Source: Pseudonocardia terrae
GTDB taxonomy: Bacteria > Actinomycetota > Actinomycetes > Mycobacteriales > Pseudonocardiaceae
Reading direction: 5' to 3'
Length of the DNA stretch: 64,000 nt
NCBI RefSeq assembly: GCF_021343995.1
Contig: NZ_JAJTTE010000026.1
Span: 36,071-100,070, forward strand
This document shows positions 52,536-61,278 of the stretch, piece after piece. Each line of letters starts with the position of its first letter. The first letter of the stretch is position 1. The notes under the pieces are model-generated. The model saw nothing but the letters and a program-made list of their open reading frames with translations, was not told where the DNA came from and did not search any database. The position numbers and the translations under genes were made by a program.

Positions 52536-53096
52536 GTGAAGGTGACGTCCGGACCCCTGCAAGGGGTCCTGCTCTTCACCCCCACTCCGCACCATGACGA
52601 TCGGGGCTTCTTCACCCGCACCTTCGAGTGCGCCCTTGCCCTCGAGTACGGCCTCGATCCGTGCGCCTTTGTGCAGGACAGCCAGTCACGTTCCCGGGGC
52701 GGGACCATCCGCGGTCTGCACGGACGGGTGGGCCGCGGCGAAGGCAAGCTCGTGCGGTGCGCCCGCGGGGCGGTGCTCGACGTCCTGGTCGACGCCCGGC
52801 CACGTTCGCCCGATTTCGGCCAGGTCGCCAGGATCCGGCTGGACGACGTCGACCTGGTACAGGTCTATGTGCCACCGGGCCTGCTGCACGGGTTCCAGGC
52901 GCTCACCGAGTGGGCGGACGTCTGTTACCGGATCGACCGCGAGCACGACCCGACCGAGGACGTCGCAGTGCGGTACGACGATCCGGCCCTGGCGATCACA
53001 TGGCCGCTGGAGGTGACAGCAATCAGCCGCCGGGATCTCGAGGCCGGGACATGGGACGACCTCGTGCGGCAGTTGCATGCCGGCACACGAGTCTGA
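52536..53096 (+). CDS. RmlC-type sugar 3,5-epimerase
   Basis: A 186-residue cupin: HDDRGFFTRTFECALALEYG, SRSRGGTIRGLHGRVGRGEG (catalytic His), LVRCARGAVLDVLVDARPRS and PPGLLHGFQALTEWADVCYR. It differs clearly from the RmlC at 11244 and is paired with the RfbF-like gene one base upstream, so its substrate may be a CDP-4-keto-sugar rather than the dTDP sugar (inference). Confidence 0.82.
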   Translation: MKVTSGPLQGVLLFTPTPHHDDRGFFTRTFECALALEYGLDPCAFVQDSQSRSRGGTIRGLHGRVGRGEGKLVRCARGAVLDVLVDARPRSPDFGQVARIRLDDVDLVQVYVPPGLLHGFQALTEWADVCYRIDREHDPTEDVAVRYDDPALAITWPLEVTAISRRDLEAGTWDDLVRQLHAGTRV

Positions 53097-53106
53097 TCGT
53101 CCTCCG

Positions 53107-54153
53107 TCAGTTCGGCGTGCCCGCCAACGCCTCTGCCGGGTGCGCGGCGACATACTGCGCCATCGTCCCGTCGCGGAAGGCGGACCAGAGCGGCGTCCCG
53201 GCCTGCTCGTCGAGGTAGACGACGGACTGGGCGCCCTCGCGTCCGAGGCCCGCGACCGGGGCGCTGGTGAAGGTCACCCCGCCCGGCCGCAGCCCCTTCA
53301 TTTCCAGGGCCAGGTCGCGCAGGCCGCCGTTGGTCAACGTGTCGTCGACGCTGACGGTTCGGCTGGTGGCGTCGACCAGGCTGTAGAGGCCGACCGGGTC
53401 GGACAGGTCGCCGCCTGCCTTGGTGAGCAGCGCCTTGAGCGCGTTCTGCTGCCGCTTGGCGCGGTCGAGGTCCCCGCCCGGCAGGTTGTAACGCTGCCGC
53501 ACGTACGCCAGCGCCTGCGCGCCGTCGAGGTGGTTGAGGCCCTCGTGGAAGTCGACGCCGGCGTTGCTCGTCGCCGCCGCGACCCGCACGTCGATGCCGC
53601 CCACCGAGTCGACCATCTCCTGGAAGCCCGCGAAGTCGACGACCCCGAAGTGGTCGACGCGCACGCCGGTCAGGTTCTCGACCGTCTGGATCAGCAGCGG
53701 CGCACCGCCGAACGCGTAGGCGGCATTGATCTTGTTCTTGCCGCGACCCGGGATGTCGACCCAGCTGTCCCGCGGGATCGAGGTGACGGCGGCCGTGCTG
53801 CCGTCGGCGGCCACCCGGGCCAGCATGATCACGTCGCTGCGCTGGGAGCCCGCGTCCACGCCGGCCGGCGCGTCCGTGCCGGTGGTCGGGTCGGGCGAAC
53901 GCGTGTCCGTCCCGATCAGCAGGAACGTCGTGCCCGACGACGCCACGGGGCGCGCGTCGGCGGGGATGCCGGCGAAGGCGTCGGGTACCCGGCTGACGTT
54001 GTTGCCCAGGCGCTCCGTCACCGCGTAGATCGCCGCCGCGGCCGCCAGGACCAGTGCTAGAAGGGTGGCGAGCAGGCCGATCAGGATCCGGCGGCCTCTC
54101 CGGCTCTGTCTCGCGACGGCGTCGAGCACCACCGTGGATTGATCCTCGTGCAT
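53107..54153 (-). CDS. LytR-CpsA-Psr family glycan ligase
   Basis: A 348-residue protein with one N-terminal membrane helix (ILIGLLATLLALVLAAAAAIY) and an extracytoplasmic LCP domain: TFLLIGTDTRS, GSQRSDVIMLARV, VTSIPRDSWVDIP, KINAAYAFGGAPLLIQTVE, AYVRQRYNLPGGDLDRAKRQ. The Arg/Asp residues of these blocks bind the polyprenyl pyrophosphate. LCP enzymes move finished glycans from the lipid carrier to peptidoglycan, so the polymer is probably wall-attached. It stands alone, convergent with the epimerase gene. Confidence 0.92.
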   Translation of the reverse strand: MHEDQSTVVLDAVARQSRRGRRILIGLLATLLALVLAAAAAIYAVTERLGNNVSRVPDAFAGIPADARPVASSGTTFLLIGTDTRSPDPTTGTDAPAGVDAGSQRSDVIMLARVAADGSTAAVTSIPRDSWVDIPGRGKNKINAAYAFGGAPLLIQTVENLTGVRVDHFGVVDFAGFQEMVDSVGGIDVRVAAATSNAGVDFHEGLNHLDGAQALAYVRQRYNLPGGDLDRAKRQQNALKALLTKAGGDLSDPVGLYSLVDATSRTVSVDDTLTNGGLRDLALEMKGLRPGGVTFTSAPVAGLGREGAQSVVYLDEQAGTPLWSAFRDGTMAQYVAAHPAEALAGTPN

Positions 54154-54228
54154 GCCTCTCCCGTCTCACGACCTCGATCGTCTTGTCCGGGAAGTGGCGG
54201 GAGTCGTTACACGATTACGCAGTTCTGA

Positions 54229-55554
54229 CTACGCGTGGTTCTCCAGCACCCACGCCAAGGCCTGGGTGCCGGCGAGGACGACGAACGCCGTCATCCACGG
54301 TGCGCTCACCCGCCGCAGGCCGGAGACGACCAGAAGGATCAACGGCGGCGCGGCGATCGCGTAGAGGTTCCAGTCGTCGAACACTCCGAGCTGTGCCCGC
54401 CACACCACGACCATCAGCAGCGCCCCCGCCGACGCGACGCCGAAGAACAGGCAGCGCCGCCCGGCGAACCGGCAGGCCGGGAGCAGCAGGACCGCCGGCG
54501 CGAGCAGCAGCAGCATCTGAAGCTGCAGCCACCAGCCCGTGGCTCCCACGGGGAAGAGGAAGCGCGACCAGTCACCGCCCTGCGCGGAGATCTGGCTCCC
54601 GGAGGTCAGCTGCGCGATCGGCAGCCCGTGCCTGTCGAACCACCACAGTCCCAGGCCGAGCACCGCGGGCACGGCCGCGAGGGCCAGGATCCCGTCGAGC
54701 TTCCGGCCCCGTCGGACCGCAAGGACGACCAGCACGAGCAGCGACGGCCCGAGGACGAGCGTCTCGAGATGGCAGAGCACACCAAGGCCGAGCAGCAGGC
54801 CCAGCGGCCAGAGCGACGCGTCCTCGTCGTCGAGGAACCTCAGTGCCCCGGCCAGGTACCCCAGCGCGACGACGGCGGTGAGCGTGTAGTTCTCGACGTC
54901 GCCGAAGAACACCATCACCCAGCCGCCCCCGGCGAGGAGCCCCAGGACCAGCAGCGGCTGGTCGAAGCGGCGCGCGATGCGCAGCGCGATCAGCACCGCC
55001 GCTCCCCCGGCGAGACAGGAGACGAGGCGGTAGGTCTGCGCGACGTCCCAACCCCACAGCGCATGCAGTCCGGCCCAGAGCCGGGAGTGCAGGAAGAGCT
55101 CGAGCATCTCGTCGTGCGTGGCGAAGCCGCCCGGCGAAGCCTCGAACTTGCCTTGCAACAGCGAGCCGTCGAGATTCTCGGTGTGGTCGCTCAGCATCCA
55201 GAACAGCGCGACGCCCACGACCGCGACGACCAGCCGCGTCGTCCTCCGCCCCAGCGCGACAGCCACGTCCGCGGCCACCGTGTGGACTCGTTCCGGCCAC
55301 CGCCACACCGCCAGCCCGGCCGCCGCCGCGAGGGAGGCGAAGGTGATCGCCCACCCCCGCCCGACGAACGCCCAGCGGTCGACGCCGAACCAGGTCGTCA
55401 GCCCGGCCTCGGACTGCCCGGCGACGGGATGCGGTACGGCGAGGCCGCGCCAGAGGTAGAGCCCGCCGAGCAGACACACGCCGGCGGCGGCGAGCAGAGC
55501 GGTTCTCCGTCGGGGCGGAGCGTCGGTGGCGGTCGGTGTGGGGAGCACGAGCAC
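54229..55554 (-). CDS. Polytopic membrane protein, GT-C-like
   Basis: A 441-residue protein with about 11 hydrophobic segments. WMLSDHTENLDGSLL in the first large loop has an acidic pair after a membrane helix, as in GT-C transferases, and VFFGDVENYTLTAVVALGYL and LCHLETLVLGPSLLV follow. GT-C enzymes use polyprenyl-phosphate sugars on the outer face. No close family recognised, so a lipid-linked sugar transferase is a guess. Its stop is 75 bases from the LCP start; they may be one operon. Confidence 0.6.
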   Translation of the reverse strand: MLVLPTPTATDAPPRRRTALLAAAGVCLLGGLYLWRGLAVPHPVAGQSEAGLTTWFGVDRWAFVGRGWAITFASLAAAAGLAVWRWPERVHTVAADVAVALGRRTTRLVVAVVGVALFWMLSDHTENLDGSLLQGKFEASPGGFATHDEMLELFLHSRLWAGLHALWGWDVAQTYRLVSCLAGGAAVLIALRIARRFDQPLLVLGLLAGGGWVMVFFGDVENYTLTAVVALGYLAGALRFLDDEDASLWPLGLLLGLGVLCHLETLVLGPSLLVLVVLAVRRGRKLDGILALAAVPAVLGLGLWWFDRHGLPIAQLTSGSQISAQGGDWSRFLFPVGATGWWLQLQMLLLLAPAVLLLPACRFAGRRCLFFGVASAGALLMVVVWRAQLGVFDDWNLYAIAAPPLILLVVSGLRRVSAPWMTAFVVLAGTQALAWVLENHA

Positions 55555-55889
55555 GGCCGCGAGGCTGACATGCAGGCTCCCCCTCGCGCCGCCGCCTCGA
55601 CGCCGTGACCGGGGAAGACACAGGAAGTCCTCAGGAGGAACCGGGCACGGCGGGAGAAGCTGTCAGGGTTGCTCCGGATCATCGCACTTACCGCAACTTG
55701 ATGAAGCTTCACCGAGTTCGTGACATTCGGTAACACCACCACTCGGGTGGGCGACAAGCCGGATGATCGACGTTTGCCGGATCGCTCCCCCTCGGTCCCC
55801 GGCCGTCTCCTTCTGTGGACGAGCCGTGCCGTGGCGGCGACCCCTCGACCGAGATCGCACTATCGGATCTTTCTGGGGGGCTCCAGATC
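55555..55889. other. 335-bp divergent intergenic region
   Basis: It lies between the leftward membrane-protein gene and rightward second wbaP. It holds the second copy of the hairpin motif (55729-55750) and a TTGATG at 55698-55703. In-frame GTG at 55815 could extend the second wbaP into it. Confidence 0.5.
55729..55750 (+). promoter_or_regulatory. Hairpin motif GGTAACACCACC...GGTGG, copy 2
   Basis: ggtaacaccacc, five bases, ggtgg: identical 12-base start and the same 5-bp stem as 51653-51675, with a loop of different sequence. Confidence 0.5.
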
Positions 55890-57395
55890 GTGTTCAACCC
55901 GTCCGACGTCGCCGCGCCTGTCGGCGTTCCCGTCGTTCCTCCTCAGCGGGGCGCGCAGCCGTCTCCCGGACGTCCCGCCGCCCCTGAAGGCAGCTCGGTC
56001 CGCTGGCAACGCCGCCTGCGCTCGCTGGTGATGCTCAGCGACGTCGGGATCGTCCTGGTCGCGACGATCCTCGCCGTGCTCGTGGGCTGGACCGGCGAGT
56101 TCGCCGCCGACCGCGCTCAGCTGGTCTGCGGCGCGATCGCCGCCGTCCTGATGATCGTGACGATGCCACTGGCCCGGGCCTGGGACGGTCGGGTTCTCGG
56201 TGTCGGCAGCACGGAGTTCAAGCGTCTCGGCCGCGCCGTCGCCTGGGCGGCGGTCGTGCTCGGCCTGGGCGGGCTCACCCAGCTGGTCGCTTCCGTCCGG
56301 ATCTGGGTGTTCCTCTGGGTCCCGCTGATCGGCTTCCTCGTCGCCGTCGGCCGCTTCACTGTCCGGAAGTGGCTCCACCACCAGCGCGGTCGCGGGCGCG
56401 CGATGCTGTCGGTTCTCGCCGTCGGCGATGAGCTCGCAGTGGCGGACATGATCCGTCGCACCCGCCGCGACCTGCACTTCGGATGGCGTATCGACGCTGC
56501 CTGCACGCCGACCGGGAGCGGCCTCGAGGGCACGCCGGCCATCGAGGACGTCCCGGTCGTCGGCGACCTCGACTCCGTCGGCCCGGCGGTGATCGGCCAG
56601 GGCTACCACGTGGTCTCGGTCTGCCAGGCGCCCGGCTGGGGCCCCAAGCGCCTGCACCGCCTCGCCTGGGAGCTGGAGGGCACCGAGACCGAGCTCGCCG
56701 TCGCCCCCGGGCTGATGGAGATCGCCGGCCCGCGCATGCACATCGCCCCGGTCGACGGCCTCCCCCTGCTGCGACTGTCCCAGCCCCGCTTCACCGGCTC
56801 GGCCCGCGTGGTGAAGACGGCCATGGACCGCGTGGTCGCCAGCTTGCTCCTCCTGCTCGCCGCCCCGGTCTTCCTCGCGATCGCGGTCGCAGTGAAGCTC
56901 GACGGCGGCCCGGTGTTCTTCCGCCAGGAGCGCGTCGGCACCAACGGCCGCAGCTTCCGGATGGTCAAGTTCCGCTCGATGGTCGTCGATGCCGAGGCGA
57001 AGCTCGCCGAGCTCCGCGCCGCCAACGAGGCCGCCGGCCCCCTGTTCAAGATGACCCGCGACCCGCGTATCACGCGGGTCGGCGCGGTGCTGCGGAAGTA
57101 CTCGCTCGACGAGCTCCCCCAGCTGCTCAACGTCCTGGGCGGCAGCATGTCCCTCGTCGGTCCGCGCCCGCCGCTCCCGGCCGAGGTGGCGACCTACGAG
57201 GACGTCGCCCGCCGCCGCCTGCTGGTCCGCCCCGGCATGACCGGGCTCTGGCAGGTCAGCGGCCGCAGCAACCTCTCCTGGGAGGAGTCGGTCCGCCTCG
57301 ACCTGCGCTACGTCGAAAACTGGTCCATGGCACTGGACCTGACGATCCTGTGGAAGACGATCGGGGCTGTCCTGCGCAGCCGCGGAGCGTACTGA
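55890..57395 (+). CDS. Second WbaP-type initiating transferase
   Basis: A 501-residue protein with the same architecture as the 35725-37191 product: four N-terminal membrane helices, CoA-binding-like middle (MLSVLAVGDELAVADMIRRT) and catalytic domain VFFRQERVGTNGRSFRMVKF, YSLDELPQLLNVLGGSMSLV, GPRPPLP, WQVSGRSNLSWEESVRLDLR. The two proteins match closely in the C-terminal half but diverge in the sensor half. GTG 55890 is used as start because GGGGGG lies about ten bases upstream. Two such enzymes suggest two different repeat-unit lipids. Confidence 0.9.
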   Translation: MFNPSDVAAPVGVPVVPPQRGAQPSPGRPAAPEGSSVRWQRRLRSLVMLSDVGIVLVATILAVLVGWTGEFAADRAQLVCGAIAAVLMIVTMPLARAWDGRVLGVGSTEFKRLGRAVAWAAVVLGLGGLTQLVASVRIWVFLWVPLIGFLVAVGRFTVRKWLHHQRGRGRAMLSVLAVGDELAVADMIRRTRRDLHFGWRIDAACTPTGSGLEGTPAIEDVPVVGDLDSVGPAVIGQGYHVVSVCQAPGWGPKRLHRLAWELEGTETELAVAPGLMEIAGPRMHIAPVDGLPLLRLSQPRFTGSARVVKTAMDRVVASLLLLLAAPVFLAIAVAVKLDGGPVFFRQERVGTNGRSFRMVKFRSMVVDAEAKLAELRAANEAAGPLFKMTRDPRITRVGAVLRKYSLDELPQLLNVLGGSMSLVGPRPPLPAEVATYEDVARRRLLVRPGMTGLWQVSGRSNLSWEESVRLDLRYVENWSMALDLTILWKTIGAVLRSRGAY

Positions 57396-57432
57396 GCCAG
57401 AGCGCCGTCCCCGGGCAAAGGAAAGTGCCGGC

Positions 57433-57438
57433 TACAAT
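57433..57438 (+). promoter_or_regulatory. Possible -10 box TACAAT
   Basis: TACAAT sits 40 bases before the ATG of the next lipoprotein gene in an AT-rich patch. No good -35 is seen. Confidence 0.4.
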
Positions 57439-57478
57439 TTCGAGTCTCTCCGCTCGGAGTCGGCTTCGTCGGCCGACG

Positions 57479-58243
57479 ATGGTGCATCATTGGCGAGTGA
57501 TCTCGGGACGAGGGACGCGAGCCCTTGGCAATCTTGCACTCACTGCCATCCTCGCGGCTGGGTGTGTCAGCGGGGACGGTCCTCAGGGATTCACGGACGA
57601 TTTCAGCGGTCCTGATGGTGTGGTCGCAGCTCCGGGCTCCGAGGACTCGTCGCCCTGGACGTTGACGAGCGGTTCGCTTTATCGATCCGACGGGCGCGGA
57701 TGGACCGGAATCCCCGACGACGGTTCTCAGCCGGGTGACAACGGCTCAGCCGTGTTCCGCATGGTGTCCAAGGCCGACGGGTTCGTGAACGTGACGGTTC
57801 ACCTGCAACTACTGGTGAACGGGTTCGTCACCACCGAGCGGACACCGCAACAAGACTACGACGGCGCGCACATCTGGGTGGGTTACCGATCGGAGTACGA
57901 GCTCTACGCGGTCAGTGTCGACCGCCGGGACGGCCGGCTCGCGATCAAGAAGAAGTGCCCGGGGGGCCCGAGCAACGGCGGAACCTATACCGACCTGGTC
58001 GAGGAGTACGAGGACGCCCCCGTGCCCATTGGACACTGGCAGGACGTCCTCGTGAGCTCCACGACCGCTCGGGATGGATCGGTCACGATCTCAGCGGCTC
58101 GCGACGGCTACCGACTGGAGGCACACGACACCGGAATAGGTGGCTGTTCGCCTCTCACGAGCGGTCGAGTCGGCATTCGAGGGGATAATGCCGAGCTGTA
58201 CTTCAAAGACATCGTGGTCACCCCGACCGACTCGCCTTCCTGA
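57479..58243 (+). CDS. Lipoprotein with concanavalin-like fold
   Basis: A 254-residue protein. N-terminal signal with lipobox LAAGC (Cys near residue 28), then a beta-rich domain: FTDDFSGPDGVV, PWTLTSGSLYRSDGRGW, FVNVTVHLQLLVNGF, HIWVGYRSEYELYAVSVDRR and a final GRVGIRGDNAELYFKDIVV. The order resembles LamG/laminin-type jelly-roll sugar-binding domains. It may bind the exported glycan on the cell surface. Convergent with the deacetylase gene; codon use is less GC-biased than in the upstream wbaP. Confidence 0.7.
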   Translation: MVHHWRVISGRGTRALGNLALTAILAAGCVSGDGPQGFTDDFSGPDGVVAAPGSEDSSPWTLTSGSLYRSDGRGWTGIPDDGSQPGDNGSAVFRMVSKADGFVNVTVHLQLLVNGFVTTERTPQQDYDGAHIWVGYRSEYELYAVSVDRRDGRLAIKKKCPGGPSNGGTYTDLVEEYEDAPVPIGHWQDVLVSSTTARDGSVTISAARDGYRLEAHDTGIGGCSPLTSGRVGIRGDNAELYFKDIVVTPTDSPS

Positions 58244-58266
58244 TCACTTCGGCTTCGTGGTCGGCG

Positions 58267-59862
58267 TCAGCTCACCGTGAGCCGAGAGACGACAGGAACA
58301 GGACTTGCGACATGACTCCGATTTGCCGAGAGGGCGATTCCGCCTGCAGGACCGAAGCCGCCTGCGGCAGGCCGGAGAGCGACCGACAAGACTTGTCGCC
58401 CGTCCACGGAGATGAGAGCCGACTCTGTCTCGACCTTGATCGTCACGTGATGGCTGACCTGGACGGGTAGCGCTCCGGAGGCCAGCATCCGACTGTTCTC
58501 CGCGCCGCCCTCGGTCACCTGGAAGTTTGCCGCACCGACTGCGACTTCGAGTTGCTGCGGGTCCTGAGCCAGCGCAATGAGACCGGTGGTCGTCCCGTCG
58601 TCGGGTTCACGGAAGTTGCCGAGGTCGGCGTCGACCGTGTACTTGCGCCACAGGCGGGTCTGCACAGGCGCGAACATCCGGCTGGTGTACTCCCCTGGGT
58701 TCGGGTCGAGGACTGCCGACTGGTTCACGACGGTCAACGGGAGTGGGCTTTCGTTCGGCGCCGCCCAGCTCTCGGGGCGGGAGAACGGCGTCGAGTCGGC
58801 CGGGTCGAGCGGGCTTCCCTGGATCAGCTTGTCGGTCCATCCCTCCAGCGACTCGTCGGCTGTGGTGTCCATTCGGGTCAGATGGCGATCGGCGAGGTCT
58901 GCGGTACTCGTCGACGCGGCTACCCCGGCCTGGTCCAGCATGGCGGCATCGAAGAGGGACTTCACGATGTCGGTCAGATGGCTGCCCGTGTCGTCCTGTG
59001 CGTAGGCGGAGAAGGGGTAGGCGAACAAGCGGGGTTCGGGGAACCCGTGGGCGACGAGCTGCCGTTTCGACTCTGCGAGATCGGACCGGACCCGGTTGAC
59101 GTACTCGTCGAGCGTCTCGGCCCTGCCCAGAGCGGGCAGGTACTCGCGACTCGTCAGGAACGGACCCTGGTCTCCTGCCGCGTCAGTCGGCACCTGTACG
59201 TGGCCGACATGCGTGTGAGCCTCGAGGTCCCACCGCCCACTCGCCTGCATCTGGGCGAGCTCGGCCCACGTCATGTAGTACGGCGCTCGGGTGCCTACGA
59301 AGCCCGTGATGATGAAGGCGATTGCACGCTGGCCGTTCGCCGCCAAGATCGGGTCGGCGTACTTCCAGACACCTCGGGCGCCGTCGTCGAAAGTGATGGC
59401 GACCGCATGTGGCGGGAACGGCTTCCCCTGCAGCCAGTCCTCGATCTGGGCAGAACCCACGGTGGTCCACCCGGCGTCGCGAAGCAGTCGCATCTGAGAA
59501 GCGAAGTTCTCGGGTGCGAGTGTGTACGGGCTGGAACTGTGGCCGACATCGTGATACGTCAGAATGATCGGGCCGTTCTGCGCACTCGTCGGGGCCGTCC
59601 GTAGCCGCTCCACCAAGTCTCCCGGCGAAGCGGGTGCGACGACATCGGTGATCTGTTGGCTCACCTCGGCAGTGTCTGCTCGGAGGCTCCCGTAGTAGTC
59701 GGATGCCGAGTCCCACTGCCAGATAGCTGGAACGACGAGATAGCCCCCGATGAGAGCCAGCAGGCCGACTGTCACGAGCAGCGGCACAACGCGCGAGCGG
59801 AAACCCCGCTTCGGAGGCTTCGCCGAGCTACTTGAAGGGGGGTTCACCGTGGGCGCACTCAT
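58267..59862 (-). CDS. Polysaccharide deacetylase with C-terminal sugar-binding-like domain
   Basis: A 531-residue protein. One membrane anchor (VVPLLVTVGLLALIGGYLVV), then a NodB domain: ILTYHDVGHS, AITFDDGARGVWKYADPIL (catalytic Asp pair) and DLEAHTHVGHVQ (metal His). From about residue 350 a beta-rich C-terminal part (YTVDADLGNFREPDDGTT, LIALAQDP, VTIKVETESALISVDGRQVL) resembles a jelly-roll. It should deacetylate GlcNAc units outside the membrane. ATG 59862 overlaps the synthase stop by ATGA. Confidence 0.85.
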   Translation of the reverse strand: MSAPTVNPPSSSSAKPPKRGFRSRVVPLLVTVGLLALIGGYLVVPAIWQWDSASDYYGSLRADTAEVSQQITDVVAPASPGDLVERLRTAPTSAQNGPIILTYHDVGHSSSPYTLAPENFASQMRLLRDAGWTTVGSAQIEDWLQGKPFPPHAVAITFDDGARGVWKYADPILAANGQRAIAFIITGFVGTRAPYYMTWAELAQMQASGRWDLEAHTHVGHVQVPTDAAGDQGPFLTSREYLPALGRAETLDEYVNRVRSDLAESKRQLVAHGFPEPRLFAYPFSAYAQDDTGSHLTDIVKSLFDAAMLDQAGVAASTSTADLADRHLTRMDTTADESLEGWTDKLIQGSPLDPADSTPFSRPESWAAPNESPLPLTVVNQSAVLDPNPGEYTSRMFAPVQTRLWRKYTVDADLGNFREPDDGTTTGLIALAQDPQQLEVAVGAANFQVTEGGAENSRMLASGALPVQVSHHVTIKVETESALISVDGRQVLSVALRPAAGGFGPAGGIALSANRSHVASPVPVVSRLTVS

Positions 59863-61247
59863 CGCGTACCCCATTTCGAGTCACGGATGGTGAAGATGGC
59901 GTACGGCAGTTGCCAGACGAGCAGGACGGTGTAGAAGATGGAGAAGAATATTCCGCGATACCACGCCGGATCCCGAGTCTTCATCCGGTAGTACAGCCCG
60001 TAGAACAGCGCGATCGCCGCGATACCCCCCAGGTACCAGACAGGAGGAGTCCATAGGAAGTAGGGAGAGATGACCAGAGCGTGGAACACCACCTGAGGCG
60101 CAAAGAATGGAAGCGCGACACTCAGATAGTAGAAGAAGGCCATGATCGGCGGCTTCCGCCACATGACACGAGACGCTCGCATCGTCTCCCGGAGCCAACT
60201 CTTCTTCCAGCGCAACTGCTGCCGAAGGAACTGCGGCAACTTCTCGGGTACGGCAGTGAGAGCCTTGGCGTCGGGCGCGTAGAGGACACGCCAGTCGCGG
60301 AGGAGGAAGTTGGTCAGACTCCGGTCGTCCCCATAGGTGCTCGGCTGCCCGAAGAACTGCTGGTTAACCCATTTCTCGACGATCGGCGAGAGCGCAGCCT
60401 GACGGTATGCAGAGAAGCAGCCCGAGCAGCAGGTAACCGACCCGAAAAGGGCTTCCGCCGACTTGTGCACATTGAAGGCGATGAAATACTGCAACGCCTG
60501 CATGCGGGCAAGAAGACTCTTGTCGGCATTCAGGACGTCGGTGTGCCCACACACGGCACCCACAGCCGGGTCCGCGAAGTAGCGGACGATCTTCCGAATC
60601 GCATCGTTTCGAACCAGGGAGTCCGAGTCGATGAAGACCAGGATGTCGGCGTCCGGAACGTACTTCATGCCCTCGGCCATGACGTGCCGCTTGCCCCGAT
60701 TGACCCGACCTGGCACTACGAGAAGCTCAGGGAACCGTCGCTGCGTCTCCCTGATGCGTGCGAGCGTCGCGTCCGTGGAGCAGTCGTCGACCACGACAAC
60801 CTGGAACTTGTCAGCCGGATAGTTGATCCCCAGGCACGCTTCGAGCGTTGCGCTTATCGCGCCCTCTTCGTTATAGGCCGGAACAACGATCGCCACCGTC
60901 GGCAGGAAGGTCTCGCTATCGGGGGGAAGTCGGGGACGATAGCACCAGGCGAGCACGAATCTGCCGAAGATGAAGACCATGACGACGATGCTGTAGCCGG
61001 CCCAGACCGGGGAGCGCTCGAAGTTCTCCAGCGTCAACGCCTTCGCGACGCAGATGAGCGCCACGATCACCGTGAGGGCGATCGCGATGCTCCACCACTC
61101 GATCCGATGACCCCCTCTGGGGCCTCGCCGACCACCGCGACTGGGAGCCTCTTCTGCCGTCGGAAAGACGTGTGGGAGGGGGATTGTCTCAGTGTCGACC
61201 ACGTCGAGCGCTGTACGCCCGCGCTCGGTCGGCTCTACCTGTGTCAT
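59859..61247 (-). CDS. Processive GT2, hyaluronan/chitin-synthase-like
   Basis: A 462-residue membrane GT2: two N-terminal helices, cytoplasmic catalytic domain with VAIVVPAYNEEGAISATLEA, VVVDDCSTDATLA, VFIDSDSLVRNDAI, STYGDDRSLTNFLL and QQLRWKKSW (QxxRW processivity motif), then three to four C-terminal helices. All hallmarks of the HasA/NodC/BcsA branch. With a UDP-sugar dehydrogenase upstream and a deacetylase downstream it should polymerise an amino-sugar or uronic-acid-containing glycan. 31 bases after the dehydrogenase gene. Confidence 0.88.
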   Translation of the reverse strand: MTQVEPTERGRTALDVVDTETIPLPHVFPTAEEAPSRGGRRGPRGGHRIEWWSIAIALTVIVALICVAKALTLENFERSPVWAGYSIVVMVFIFGRFVLAWCYRPRLPPDSETFLPTVAIVVPAYNEEGAISATLEACLGINYPADKFQVVVVDDCSTDATLARIRETQRRFPELLVVPGRVNRGKRHVMAEGMKYVPDADILVFIDSDSLVRNDAIRKIVRYFADPAVGAVCGHTDVLNADKSLLARMQALQYFIAFNVHKSAEALFGSVTCCSGCFSAYRQAALSPIVEKWVNQQFFGQPSTYGDDRSLTNFLLRDWRVLYAPDAKALTAVPEKLPQFLRQQLRWKKSWLRETMRASRVMWRKPPIMAFFYYLSVALPFFAPQVVFHALVISPYFLWTPPVWYLGGIAAIALFYGLYYRMKTRDPAWYRGIFFSIFYTVLLVWQLPYAIFTIRDSKWGTR

Positions 61248-61278
61248 TCAGAGCACCTATGTCCGTTGGCGCGAGACG

